Made by a program: the position numbers and the translations under genes | Notes under the pieces: generated by a model | What the model saw: the letters and a program-made list of their open reading frames with translations, nothing else | Databases searched by the model: none | Told to the model about the DNA's origin: nothing | DNA from: Euborellia annulipes | Taxonomy: Eukaryota > Arthropoda > Insecta > Dermaptera > Anisolabididae | DNA: 64,000 nt | Direction of reading: 5' to 3' | NCBI GenBank assembly: GCA_023213315.1 | Contig: JAKCPI010011748.1 | Span: 31,636 to 95,635 of the forward strand | Shown: piece by piece, positions 43,460 to 54,444 of the stretch | How the letters are laid out: each line of letters opens with the position of its first letter | Position numbering within the stretch: position 1 is the first letter of the stretch

Positions 43460-44575
43460 ATTATGTCAAGTTGTCAGGTTAGTTGACATAGCAGTGTAGC
43501 AACGTTTTTACATATTTATATTTTCTTGAAAAATTATCTTTACTGTTCCGAGGTCGTTTTTGAATTTTATTTCTTAACGCTTTAATAAATAAATAAGTCC
43601 AAAATTATCTGTATATGAACATAACAAAATTATAATTTAAAAAAAATATAAATTTTTAATGCGATGGGCGGAACTGAAGTAGAGAACAAAGTTTTTTTAT
43701 TCGGGGACTTAGCGATGGTTCACTCTTAATTCCTCTTCTACTGATTTTAGTCGTTGTCTTTTAAAATAAATTGAAATTTGTACAGAATTTTTATGCGACA
43801 CACTAGCGCGACACATAGTTTGAGAAACACCCCCTTAATGGATAGCAGGTTCTTCATGCAAAACTTTTCAATAAAAAAATATAGATATTTTTAGGATTTT
43901 ATTAATTTGATGACTGTTTGTGCATAATTACTACCAGTTCCGGTCACTCAAATGACCATCATTAGATCTGTAAACAACATATTCACTGTCTGTCAACCTT
44001 ACATTAAGGAATCAAAATTGCATTTGGTTTAATAACTCGTCTCGAGCTTCAAAGATCTTTTAGTATCGTTATTACTAAAATAAAGCTTGTATATTCTTTC
44101 ATATTATTAATTTAAAGAAAAACAAAGGCAAACAATATTTTCATCAGTTAGAATAAAATTTAAAAGTTGATCAGTATTCTAAAAGCAATATGTGTATTAC
44201 AATTTTATATTTAAATTTCCTTTGCCTTTCCTTTTCTTTTTATTTCTTTTAGAAATGCGTCTATTGATGAATAAACCGAGTTTGAAAAGGAAAGGAACAG
44301 AGATAGTAGTTAAAAAGTAGATAGGAAGTATCTAGAGGGGATGCCCAAAGAGAGCGGCTGGGGGATGGACCATTTTCATTCTCTTTGGTCAGTTAATATG
44401 AACAAATTCCAAACAAATAACCGGGAATCTTTTTATTTTAGAAGAAAAGGATCCTAAAATATGGTCAAGAAAGAGAATAGGCCTTTATTAGAGAGATGAG
44501 GGAGGTTTTTTTTTTTTTTTTTTTTAATGGAACCCCCCCTTAGGGCAGTTCGTTCGTTTCAGATATCGGACCCAC
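43460..44575. other. AT-rich stretch, no gene seen
   Basis: Nothing recognised beyond a T-run at 44506-44525. Confidence 0.5.
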
Positions 44576-44678
44576 CTGGGAACCGCAAAGTGGATTGTGC
44601 ATTGTCTCTCTTTCCCCAATCTCTCCCTCTTCGTGCCGGACCACTCCCGTCTGTCAAAAAATAAACCCGGAAGTCCAT
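44576..44678 (-). CDS. Candidate first coding exon (minus)
   Basis: Minus strand: the ATG at 44678 lies in GCAAGATGGAC (YY1-like word), next to a consensus ETS word CCGGAAGT (plus strand 44667-44674). It encodes MDFRVYFLTDGSGPARRG, then RDWGKRDNAQSTLRFP, and ends in phase 1 at CCCAG then GTGGGT. The island is GC-rich against its background. Spliced to the exon at 39702-39870 it would run VAAQLLSHQQITLIRDLFK and stop, giving about 62 residues. No family recognised. Confidence 0.3.
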
Positions 44679-44679
44679 C

Positions 44680-45004
44680 TTGCAAAAAAATCCAAATCCA
44701 GATAATTCTCAAGTGTCCATTTGTTACGGCCTTTTTTTAAGCTTCTTTATATAATGACGAGTTTTTGTATAAAAAATAAATAATAATTCATATTTATTAT
44801 GAAAAATTTCTTGTTTGTATGAAAGAAAAATAAAATATAGGGTAAGAGAAAGTAAAAAGTGGACATTTATAAATTTTACCAATTCAAATAAATAAATATT
44901 TTATTTCTATTTGCTCCATTTTTTTATATTTACTTTTCACTGGCGCACTAAGGAATGGAAGTTAGGGAGAGCTGAACTCTCCCTCCTTTTTTTTTATTTA
45001 TTTA
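44680..45004. other. AT-rich stretch, no gene seen
   Basis: Only an R1 head word (gggtaagagaaagtaaaaa at about 44841-44859). Confidence 0.5.
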
Positions 45005-45165
45005 TGAACTTTTTTAATATCTGAGGCCATTGAGATCAAGTCCCCATTTTTCTAAATAATTGATATCCAATCTAATTTAGAAAAAAGTTCATCGTTTAGA
45101 AAGAGAAAGATAACTCCTGACTACTTGAACGAGAGGTGAGTGTTCTACCGCTAGGATGTATTTTT
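45005..45165 (-). mobile_element. SINE-3-related, tRNA-derived
   Basis: Minus strand head CCTAGCGGTAGAACACTC (A box context), body ttagattggatatcaatt, and a tail ending ggcctcagatatt. Confidence 0.65.
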
Positions 45166-45169
45166 GTAA

Positions 45170-45894
45170 AACTGATAAAGTCCCCTATAATAATCAAAGA
45201 CCCTTATAAAAACAAAACTACCTTCCTGTAAAATCCCTTTGCCTCTCCAGAGAAAAATTAAACTACCCTGGCAGCATTTGTCTTTAAGAATTTATCAAAA
45301 TTTTGAATTTAAAATGTATTTTTCTACATTCACACTCTTTTGCATTTTAGAAAAATATTTCCAACAGCAACAGAGGGGAAGATAATTTAAATTATGAGTA
45401 ATAAATCCTTATATCAAATTTTAAATCAATATTTTTGGAAAAAGATGACTTTTTTTATTTTTAAACATTTCAATATGAATGAATTAAAAATTGAAAATGA
45501 TAATCCAACTTTTATTATAGAATGATATAGTACTCAGTATTCTAATCAAATAATTTAAGGTGTGATTTCGAACGGTTAAATGGCTTTGATCCCTCCATTG
45601 TAGGTTTAATAATAATTTATTGACTGCGAGGATATAGTCTAATTCCAATGAATGAACGATAACGAACAAGCAATACCCATGCCTTTTAAATAATAATAAA
45701 AAATTATCAATACTTAAATGACAAAGAGGTTAATTAAATAAGTTATTTATTAATAAAAAAAGGGAATATTCATTTAGATAAAATATTAAAAGAGATAATT
45801 TTCGAGATCTATATATTTGAATAAAATATTAATTTTCAATAATACCTCGAACAGGAATAGACTAGTCATAGATATATTTAATATAAGTGTATGT
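45170..45894. other. AT-rich stretch, no gene seen
   Basis: Nothing recognised. Confidence 0.5.
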
Positions 45895-45955
45895 TTCTTT
45901 GTTGGTGAACCAAGCGCCCCAAGGCCTCCGAGAATCGAACCCAGGATCTCCATTT
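45895..45955 (-). mobile_element. SINE-5 head fragment
   Basis: Minus strand GGAGATCCTGGGTTCGATTC followed by tcggaggccttggggcgc and ggttcaccaac. Confidence 0.65.
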
Positions 45956-46270
45956 GTTTAGTCATTTGTTTATATTTACATGTTTTTTACACCTGTATGA
46001 TTTTGTTTTGATTTTTCTTTCCAAAATTAAAGAAAAATGTCATTTTCTTCTGTGATTATTTCAAAAACTATTCAGTTTTCGGAAAAATGTCAAAGAATAA
46101 AAACTTCTTCAAATTGAGTATTTTATCATAATATAACAAAAAAATTTAAAATTTCGAAATTTCTGAAAAAACTTATTAGGAAAAGTACTACTTCCAGGTG
46201 ACATATTTACTCCAAAAGTTGATAGAAATCTACAATTTTAGTGTAAGGAGCATATACCAAATGTCATCCA

Positions 46271-46442
46271 TCTAGCTGCTTTGGTTTTTAAGCAATCGTG
46301 TTCACACACACACACACACACACATAATGCCAAAAACGGTATTTTTGGACTCGGGGAGGTCTAAAACGTGGAGAAACATCAAAATCTCGAAATCGAATTT
46401 TTTTCCGATTACAATACTTTCTCTATACGAGAAAGTAAAGGT
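46271..46442 (-). repeat. R1-like repeat, diverged
   Basis: (CA)n at 46299-46324, then aacggtatttttggactcgg, acatcaaaatctcgaaatcg and tactttctctatacgagaaa. Same block order as R1 but more diverged, perhaps a subfamily. Confidence 0.75.
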
Positions 46443-46444
46443 TT

Positions 46445-47649
46445 TTTTTTTTTTTACTATATGTGAAAATGATTGGGGGCTAAATTTGTAAAGATGTCTA
46501 GAGATTCAGAATTACACACCCAGATAATTCATTCTCCTCACCGAGGAAGATTGGCAACATTCGGGGTTGAAACCAGTATGGTATGAGAGAAATACAAATA
46601 AAATATAATATGGAAAAGTGTGTTGGAATCGTGAAGCGAGACTTTTACTTCTACAAATTCATAAAACTACATTTCATAAAAATATGACTTTTTTAAATGG
46701 TAGCCAGCCAGGTACGTCATATTTTTAAATAGTGAGTAATTGGACTTGAAAAGGGTGGTACCGAGATTATGTTTAACTGTGCTTTCATCAAAAATATATT
46801 ACTGGCGGAAGTAATTAATGAGGTCATCATTCTCCTTTAGAGCGGTAATAGGTGTGCTGGAAAAACAAGGGGTGATTAAAGAATAGAGAACCCCTCAGAG
46901 ATTTCTAAATATTCTTTATCATTTTGAAATGAATTTTGAAATCATTTAATAAATTAAAATATACGAAAGTATTAATAATTCATAAAGTTTAGTGTATCAT
47001 ATTTTTTAATTTTACGCATACTTTATTTATTATATAGAAGAGAATTATTAATACAAGTACTCTAGAGAATATATCAAATTTAAGGTGAAATTTGTCGACA
47101 AATGGAGTGACATGACGCCCACTTTGTTTTCATTATATACAAAAAGAGGGAATAATTTTTTTCATGAAATTATAATATTCGTTTAATAAAGAAAGGGAGA
47201 GAGAGAGAGATAAAAAATAATTTAAAGGACAAAGAGAGACAAGTCTTTTATTTTTTCCTTTATTACCCTTGTCATTGGGATGACTCACATCAGATAGGTT
47301 AGGGGTTAAGGAAAACGCGTTAGTGAATGTGACTACAAATAACGATCCTCTCATCGAGATTTGTCTAAAAAAAAGTTGATTTTTTTTTTTAATTTAAAAA
47401 AAACCATAATTAAAATTTTTAATAAATTTCTGAAAAGAAAAAGTTTAGTAATATAGACCTAGGGAATATAATTTCCAATTTTTGCCATTAAAATTGATGT
47501 GATTTGAATACAAGTTAGCTGAAAAAAAGATCTAAAATAAGTATAGAGCTAGAAAATTCTTTCCGGATGAGGTTTGGACTCTCCCCCCCCCCCCCCCCAA
47601 TGAATAAGCCTAAATTTTAAAGAATATAAGATATTTGTATAAATTGGAA
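46445..47649. other. AT-rich stretch, no gene seen
   Basis: A (GA)n tract at about 47188-47210 and a C-run at 47582. Nothing else recognised. Confidence 0.5.
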
Positions 47650-47709
47650 AAAGGAACTGGAGCCTTCCCGGGAACAGCAGCCAAAAAACTTTAAATTTCG
47701 TTGTCGACG

Positions 47710-47738
47710 TTTCGGGTCCAAGTCGCACTCATCCTCAG
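47710..47738 (-). ncRNA. Hammerhead-like core, left arm
   Basis: Minus strand CTGAGGA, then 18 nt, GAAA, CGTCGACAACG. Core bases intact; stem II weaker than in the right arm. Confidence 0.5.
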
Positions 47739-48021
47739 GGCAAGCAAAATTCTCAAAATTTAGTACAGGTTATGAAAATTAATTTCATGTTTATACATGT
47801 ATTCATCCGTTCGTAGCCATTGATGGTATGTATAATAATAAAACTTATCACAAAAAGTGCTATTTAGATGCGGTGTCAGTAAAAACGTTTTGTGATAAGT
47901 TTTATTATTATACATACCATCAATGGCATCAATGGCTACGAACGAATGAATACATGTATAAATATGAAATTAATTCTCAATACCGCATAACCTGTACTAA
48001 ATTTTGACATTTTTGCTTGCC

Positions 48022-48050
48022 CTGAGAATGAGTGCGATTAGCACCCGAAA
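48022..48050 (+). ncRNA. Hammerhead-like core, right arm, mutated
   Basis: Plus strand CTGAGAA (G8 changed to A), GTGC/GCAC hairpin, GAAA, CGTCGGCAACG. Confidence 0.4.
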
Positions 48051-48375
48051 CGTCGGCAACGAAACATATAACGTTTTCTTATTTATACCCCCTCAATTAA
48101 TTATAGCCTACAACAATCCCCAGAAAATTCTCTATCAAATAAAAAAATCGTCATGAAAATTCGTCAAGTAGTTTAGGAACGAATGTAGGACATTTTTTTG
48201 GATTTTGGGATTTTTGGATTTTAAGTGTTTGGATCTCAACATCTCCTTCCCTGCCTATCTGGCCTTGTGCAAAAGGTAAATTCACTGATCAGAAGGGTTG
48301 CCAGATTATTATTTAATAGAATTGAAGGGCAAAAATAAAAAAAAATTTTCGCATGTTTTTTTGTTTACTATATCG

Positions 48376-48789
48376 ATGATTTGCTATGGTCAGGATAAAT
48401 TTGCTAGTTGGCCCTTAGTGAAGAAACTCTATTTCCAGGCAGTAATTACATTTTTATTGGCAGCAAATATCCAATGTCTCGTAGTTTGGGAAAACAAAAT
48501 TTTTTATTTAATAATATTTTTATATCTCAACTTTTTCAATAAAGGCTTCTTTATTGAATTTTTTTTTTTTTTTCATTCGGTTAAAAAAAAAGACTTTGAT
48601 GAATTGTTTTTTACAAGTTTTTTTTTGATTATTTTTTTAATTTTAACTCTAAAAGGAAGGCGAATTCGTATCATTGCTTGGGAATTATTACTCATACTAT
48701 TATTTATAAACATATTTTTTATAAAAACAAATAAATTCACTTTCATTTTCTTTTGTAAAGACCTTTACCATTTCAGATTGGGGGAGTAG
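48376..48789 (+). CDS. Unusually long open frame, unrecognised, hydrophobic
   Basis: From an ATG at 48376 the frame is open for 137 codons (163 if non-ATG upstream codons are counted). It encodes several Leu/Ile/Phe-rich stretches that could be membrane segments (for example FYLIIFLYLNFF and FLIIFLILTL) and short Lys-rich loops. T-runs make much of it Phe. No domain is recognised and the codon content looks like AT-rich noise. Its length is nonetheless unusual here. It may be a decayed transposon frame or chance. Confidence 0.15.
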   Translation: MICYGQDKFASWPLVKKLYFQAVITFLLAANIQCLVVWENKIFYLIIFLYLNFFNKGFFIEFFFFFHSVKKKDFDELFFTSFFLIIFLILTLKGRRIRIIAWELLLILLFINIFFIKTNKFTFIFFCKDLYHFRLGE

Positions 48790-49481
48790 AAAGAAAAAGA
48801 AAAAAAAACGAAAAAGAAAGAGAAGAAGAGAGGTTAAAAAACCTACGAGTCTTGAATAGAAAGTGAGATGAGACTCTTTTGAGAAATAGATGAATGATTG
48901 TCTGCATAGATAGGGTCTGCAATATCTTGGGTGAATAGTAGCAGAAAAGGAACAGAACAACCCCTCTTGGAAATTATTTTCACCCACACTCTTCATCCTG
49001 AGTCGGCACTTTGTTTAAGGGAATCTGTATGAACCATATGTGTGTGAATCGCATCCGATTCCAAAGGTCAGGATGCTAGTGGGTTTTTAATAAAAAAATG
49101 AAAAAAAAAAAGGGAAGGAAATTCACTCTCGTTGGGGGATGGCCACCTTGAGGGTTCAGGTTAATGCACTCTGCAATTCGATATCTCTAAATTGACAAGC
49201 CAATGAGAATTTTTTTTCTTTCTATACAAATAAATATTTAATTTTAAGTAAATATATGTGCAAAATTGAGGAAGTGCCTCTTTTTGCCTTAAATCGGGAG
49301 AAAAAAAAATTAGCTTCCTGTTAATTTAAAATATCAAAAAAAAATCTTTTCTGTAATGTTCTGTAATGTTTCAAAGAATACCGTATCTAATTAAATAATC
49401 ATTCAATTAATGGTATTCTTAGTTATTAATAAAAAAGACTTATGAACAGTCGAGTCATTTATATAAATAAAGAAAACTTAC

Positions 49482-49597
49482 CACTTAACAGCTTAGGTAT
49501 ATGAAGAAGTGAAGGTGTCTGGTAAAATGAAGCGCAAGAAGTCCAGCAGATATAATCAAATAGTCAGTTACGTCTCAGTTACAGTAAGGTCTCAGAT
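49482..49597 (-). other. Candidate noncoding 5' exon of the minus-strand gene (exon A)
   Basis: Minus strand: acceptor TTATTTGCTTTCAG, 116 nt, donor GTG then GTAAGTTTTC, both near consensus. All three frames have stops, and there is no ATG-initiated frame leading into the next exon. It therefore looks like an internal 5' untranslated exon. Joined to the exon at 39702-39870, a TAA lies shortly upstream in the frame of the MMPPRPP start. The true first exon was not found. Confidence 0.4.
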
Positions 49598-49694
49598 CTG
49601 AAAGCAAATAATTTATTAAATTTAATATAAAAAAAACTAGCTAGGCTAAATAATAAAAGGATAATATCAATTTTAACATAAGAGGAATATTTAA

Positions 49695-49850
49695 CAAATG
49701 TGAGTGTTTTTTGTTGGTGGATAGAACGCCCCATGACTCCCTGGACCCAGGTGGGGGCATCGGTACCAAACCACTAACAAATACTCACATGCAAAGGGTA
49801 GCACATCGATATCACAGAATGGCTGGAGATCCTGGGTCTAGTAAGTGAAA
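49695..49850. repeat. Inverted pair of SINE-5-like pieces
   Basis: gtgagtgttttttgttggtg on the left pairs with accactaacaaatactcac on the right. The left piece resembles 45895-45955 (gttggtg...cgcccca), and the right includes ggagatcctgggtcta. Confidence 0.55.
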
Positions 49851-49934
49851 TTGGCTATGTTTGAGATTCCAACCAAAAAGAAATTTATTGTCAAAATCAC
49901 ATAATGCAATGATTATTTATAATTTAATCAATAA

Positions 49935-50047
49935 ATTATTGAGACCCTGGGCCCCAATATACAGTATATATATATATATATATATATATCGTATTATTAT
50001 AATGTCTTCATTCAAAGTCTTATATGGCCTAAGTTGCCAAAAAGACT
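49935..50047 (+). mobile_element. SINE-1, 3' end only
   Basis: gaccctgggccccaatatac, an expanded (TA)n at 49967-49989, then tcttatatggcctaagttgc and aaaaagact. Confidence 0.8.
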
Positions 50048-50278
50048 AAAAATTTAAATAAATATATTATTTTTATTTTATTCAAGTACTAATTTCATAT
50101 TGAATTATTTTGAATTTTTTAATGATTGATCATTTATTTTTTAAACAATTTAATAAATAAAATTTGCCAATTTTAAAAAATTGACACTCAGAGGGCGTGC
50201 CTGTCTATAAAGCCTTGAACCGCCTGGTATGTAGGCAACCAAAATATCTGACTAACTAAACTAAGCTTCTATTCATCT

Positions 50279-50413
50279 CAATTAGGGAAATTGAGACCTG
50301 GCAAGAAAGTAGAAAGATCAACAGTCACAAAGATCGTTGCTGTTATGCAATGTCAAAAACATAACTGGATTTCAGATGGATGGCCTCGAAAAACAAGCTT
50401 GTGGAACGTCTGA
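50279..50413 (+). pseudogene. Tc1/mariner-type transposase remnant (HTH region)
   Basis: Reads QLGKLRPGKKVERSTVTKIV, then AVMQCQKHNWISDG and WPRKTSLWNV before a stop. The order VxRSTVxxI followed by a GRPRKTS-like motif (here GWPRKTS) is typical of the paired-like DNA-binding domain of Tc1-family transposases. No catalytic DDE/D part follows, so it is a short dead relic. Confidence 0.45.
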
Positions 50414-50419
50414 CGATAG

Positions 50420-52860
50420 TCGTCGGTATTTATTATAGCTTACTTAAAAAATTAAATTAAATAAATGTGGAACTACCCTAAGGAATTTATCAATGCGGCT
50501 TTTTTTTAAATGAATTATATTCATAAGGGATTATTGGGACAGAAATTTATAATTTTTTTAATGACTTATTAAAAAATTAAAGAAATTAATTTTTTTATTA
50601 TCAAGCAAATACAGCAAACCATCTGTCCCAATAATCTTTAATTTTTTTTTTAATTTAAAAATGAATTTATTGATATTATTAATCACATATTAATTAAGAA
50701 AATTTTAAAATAAGATTAGTAGATATATTTACAAATGATGTGTCAAATAGTTCAGCACTCTTGCAAAAGATGGCAGTCTAGTCTAACAGCCGATATACTA
50801 TTAGCCTATATCTGGCCTATATTTATATATTTATATGCTTTTATAAAAGATACATAATATACGTATAGGGCCTAATAACATTTATAAAGTATTCATTCTT
50901 AAAAGATCAATGAAAATCAACCAGATGCATTAAATTATTAGATACAATTCTGACATCTCTTGGCAAATTTTCGTAAAAGGTGTTTTTTTTTAGCTTACTC
51001 GTACTTTTTAAGACACACAACGTCATCTTATCGGGAAAAACATGCGTAACATCTACCTCTTAAACCCCCTTAAAGGATTTTTCTTCTTTTTAATTAAAAT
51101 AAAAAAAAAGCAAAAAAAATTCCAACTTTACCCCAGACAACTCGTGCTCCCCATTTAATCGTGTAGATATATCTTATTTATTCATAGACCTATATACTTT
51201 CTCTTACCCTATTTTTTTTTATTAAATTTGTGTTTATTAATTCAAATATTCATGCAAGTTATTGAGATGTCATCTTTAACAATAAATAAAAATGGAAAAA
51301 TTCTACAATAGTTGAGCTAATTGGATTAAATGAAAAATAAAAACTCTCATCTCGCTATTCTATTTTTACTTCAAATTAATTCAATATTTTTATCCCGCTT
51401 TATGAATTTTAAATTAACCATTAGAAAAATAAAAATAGAAGAATGAATGCAGGCAGTTTTAAGGCGGGGGAAATGCTTTAGATAGATTTATTCAAATGAG
51501 AATCAAAACATTTTTATTTTTTTTTTCAAAATATTTTTTTCAATAATTCAATTTGAAAAAAAAGCCTGTATTTTTTTGTTTTAGAATTATCTCTGAAAAA
51601 ATATTTGACCTTATTAGATATGCAGGGTCAATAAATGTTTTTTAATCAACCTAGCCTAGTTAAAAATTTAGAAAAATAATTTGTGATTGTAACTACTTTC
51701 TATCCAAATTATTACTTTAGAAGTTTAAAAAACCCCTCCAATTTATATTAACTCAGCCAGTAATAACTAGGCTCATACTTCAAGTTGATAAGCGCTACTT
51801 TATCCAGGACTTGCTTAAAGAGGCGGGAGAAATTATGATTTTTTTGGTAAGAATTGGCTAAATTGGCTACGGGGGAGGGGGGGTATAAATTCTTTACAGG
51901 AACTATCTGTTTTGGCATCCAGAAGGACTCTATATGGTATTTTATGATTTAATGGTTAATAATATTTGAGGAAAGACCAAACCCTGGGATATTTCTCTCT
52001 GCACCCTCCCCTAAACTCCCCTGATTAGTTTTACGAGCTAGCGAGCTCAAATTTTAAAATGTGAAATGCTAATTTGCCCAATGAATGAATGGAAAAAAAT
52101 TTTGTATGAACAAAAAAGTCAATACTTCTGAATTATTATTATAAATACTCCAGAGGGCGCAATTTTTGCCCAATCAAATACAAACTCATCTCGCAAATTT
52201 GTTATCTTAATTATTATTATTTATTTTATATCTTGTCAACATTTGAAATCATTTCTGGGGCAGCAAATCTTTGGAATATAAATATTATGATGAAATAAAT
52301 GCAGATTTTATCTTATGGTTTCAAGTTCAATGTCCGTTGGCCAATCCTGAATGTTTATTTTTTTTTCAAAGCAGGTTTTAATTTAAATGATTACATAAAT
52401 TTCGAGATTATTTTTTTCAAACAGTTTTATATTAGAATTTCAAATAATTAACTAGGTGATATAAAAACTAATGAAGTTTTTATTTATAAAAAATAAAAAG
52501 TAGATTAAAATATTTTTAGTTTTAATTATAAAATTTTTTCATAATTCTTTATAGTATTTTTATTAGCTGTTTCCAGTTCTGAGACCAACCATATTTATTT
52601 AAATTAATTGGTAGTCCGTATAATTTAAATAAATAAGAGGGTTCAAAGCAAAGGATTTTTTTTATTTAAACACCCTCACAAAAGGGATTTTAAATATTTT
52701 ATCGAACGGTGAAAGCAAGATAATTTTTTTTTTTATTATTATTCTTTAACAGATGATTTATTTTTTTTGCTGACAGCCAAAGTCATATTGTTTCGTATGA
52801 TAATTATAATGTATGATTATTTAAATTCTTTAAAAAAAATATGGATGAGGAAATGCAGCC
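50420..52860. other. AT-rich stretch, no gene seen
   Basis: About 2.4 kb of AT-rich DNA. It holds an R1 head word near 51193 (actttctcttaccc), a G-run near 51872 and, at 52142-52210, a repeat shared with 2806-2870 (gggcgcaatttttgccc). No exon-like island. Confidence 0.5.
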
Positions 52861-52872
52861 GGCATCCAACAG

Positions 52873-53148
52873 ATGACGTCCTGTCCGTCTGGTGTTAATT
52901 GCGCTAAGTTGAAGTCTGGACAACAACATCAACAACAACAACACTATCTCGAAGAGAGCATTGTCCTTCGCAAGATGTCGGTGTGTGTCGGTCTGTGTGT
53001 GTGTGTGTCTATGGCTAAGGGCATTCTAACTGTACTCGACGCCGCTACTACCAATCCTACTGCTCAACTAGCCAAGTCAGGAGAAATTCTGTTTGTGTAT
53101 GTGTATTCTGCTATTTGTGTGAATTGGTGTGTGAGCGTGTATAGATAG
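52873..53148 (+). CDS. Candidate coding exon or short ORF, unrecognised
   Basis: From an ATG at 52873 the frame is open for 91 codons: MTSCPSGVNCAKLKSG, a Gln/His run, YLEESIVLRKMS, then a Val/Cys stretch encoded by a (TG)n tract, MAKGILTVLDAATTNPTAQ and a Cys/Val-rich end. The island is GC-enriched and the first 36 residues look like natural protein. The TG tract suggests that the true exon ends near 52980, where GTGTGTG could act as a donor. No family recognised. Confidence 0.3.
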   Translation: MTSCPSGVNCAKLKSGQQHQQQQHYLEESIVLRKMSVCVGLCVCVSMAKGILTVLDAATTNPTAQLAKSGEILFVYVYSAICVNWCVSVYR

Positions 53149-53692
53149 CGATGACATTGCTGCGGGTCACGGACGTGCAAACCCCCACCACCACCATTCT
53201 ACAAGTATACTATCATCATCACCGACCCTGAGCAAATTAACTTTTTGATTGTTTTTTTTTTTTTTTTTTTTTTACAGGTGTTTTAAAAGTCCCAATTTAA
53301 AAGAGTGGACGATTTTAAATGAATTGTATCAAGGATTATTACATGTTAAAAAAAAAACTTATAGGAAAAAAAAAACAAAAGTATTCTAGTGAAATGTATG
53401 ACAGCCAAATAAATTAGAAAAAAAATATCTAAAATAATTAAAGTAATTGAAAAAGAGAAAAATTTTCATTTTATTTGTCAGGGTACAGGCTATATTTATT
53501 CTTTTCTTAATATTTTTTGCCCGAATTTTAATAACAATTTGATTGAATCTTAAATAAATATACTTAATAAATTCTATTTTCTATATTTATTTAAGAATTC
53601 ATTGTTCTTGAAGGAAGATACCTGAGTAGGGAAAGAGCAAGTACAGGAGCAGCAAAGAAAAAAAAATCTTTGACAAAAAAACGAAGGAGACG

Positions 53693-53723
53693 TTTCGGAC
53701 AAAATTGATTCGTCCATCTTCAG
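53693..53723 (-). ncRNA. Hammerhead-like core, best stem II
   Basis: Minus strand CTGAAGA, T, a perfect 4-bp stem GGAC/GTCC around 12 nt, GAAA, CGTCTCC. All core bases intact. Its partner in the right arm (GAAA at 54517-54520) has lost the CTGAAGA box. Confidence 0.55.
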
Positions 53724-54049
53724 TCCTTATAGGACATCCCAACATTTTGAAGTTCACGGCACCCTTAGGAATAGCATTAAACACGAAGCACCCTCCCTTG
53801 AATTAAAAAAAAAAAATTAAGTTTAATATGTAAACTTATATGATAGGTAACGTATACCATAACCTATGATAGTAAACTTTACTACAGTCACTGAGTAAAT
53901 ATACATCAATATTTTTGTTAGCTTAAGTATAAGGTAATTTTTTAAAGAAGAATTAAATATAAATGAAAATCTATTTTGATTATATTGAGAAATTTTTCTC
54001 TCATGAACACTTCGAGATGTTTTCATTATAATATATTCATATGCAGATA

Positions 54050-54282
54050 CAGTGAGTTTCACAATTAAGTCCCCCCTTGATAGCTTTAGCCCTAAGTATA
54101 TGGTATAGTATATGTTGTAAAGTGAAATAATTTTAATGACCGAAAAGGTAAAATGTAAAATCTGGTATAGATGATTTTATTTTACCTTTTAAAATTTAAA
54201 ATTATTTCACCATTTACCATATTCCATACCATATACTTAAGGCTAAAGCTATCAGGTGGGGACTTAATTGTGGCCCTCACTG
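54050..54282. mobile_element. Tc1/mariner-type MITE, copy 2
   Basis: Terminal repeats CAGTGAGTTTCACAATTAAG and, reverse-complemented, CAGTGAGGGCCACAATTAAG, TA on both flanks, with long internal arms (tggtatag and atttcac words). Same family as 28728-28922. Confidence 0.9.
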
Positions 54283-54413
54283 TACATATACTGTACTATT
54301 AAAGACCATCTTTATGCAATATTTCGATATAAGCTTATTCACCACAATGTGTTTTTATAACTATTATTATATATCGAAAATTAATTATGTTTGTATGTAC
54401 ATTTTTAGACGAA

Positions 54414-54444
54414 CTGATGTTGAGACATTAAATATATCTCGAAA
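54414..54444 (+). ncRNA. Hammerhead-like core, mutated
   Basis: Plus strand CTGATGT (A9 changed to T), T, GAGA/TCTC stem, GAAA, CGTCTCC. Confidence 0.4.

Larger units (their letters stand above)
47650..48085. mobile_element. Long foldback, Penelope-like terminal repeat pair
   Basis: Arms of about 190 nt, near-perfect: gataagttttattattatac and tggctacgaacg with their complements, plus hammerhead-like cores at the outer ends (47710-47738 minus, 48022-48050 plus). The centre is near 47885. No open frame. Confidence 0.82.
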
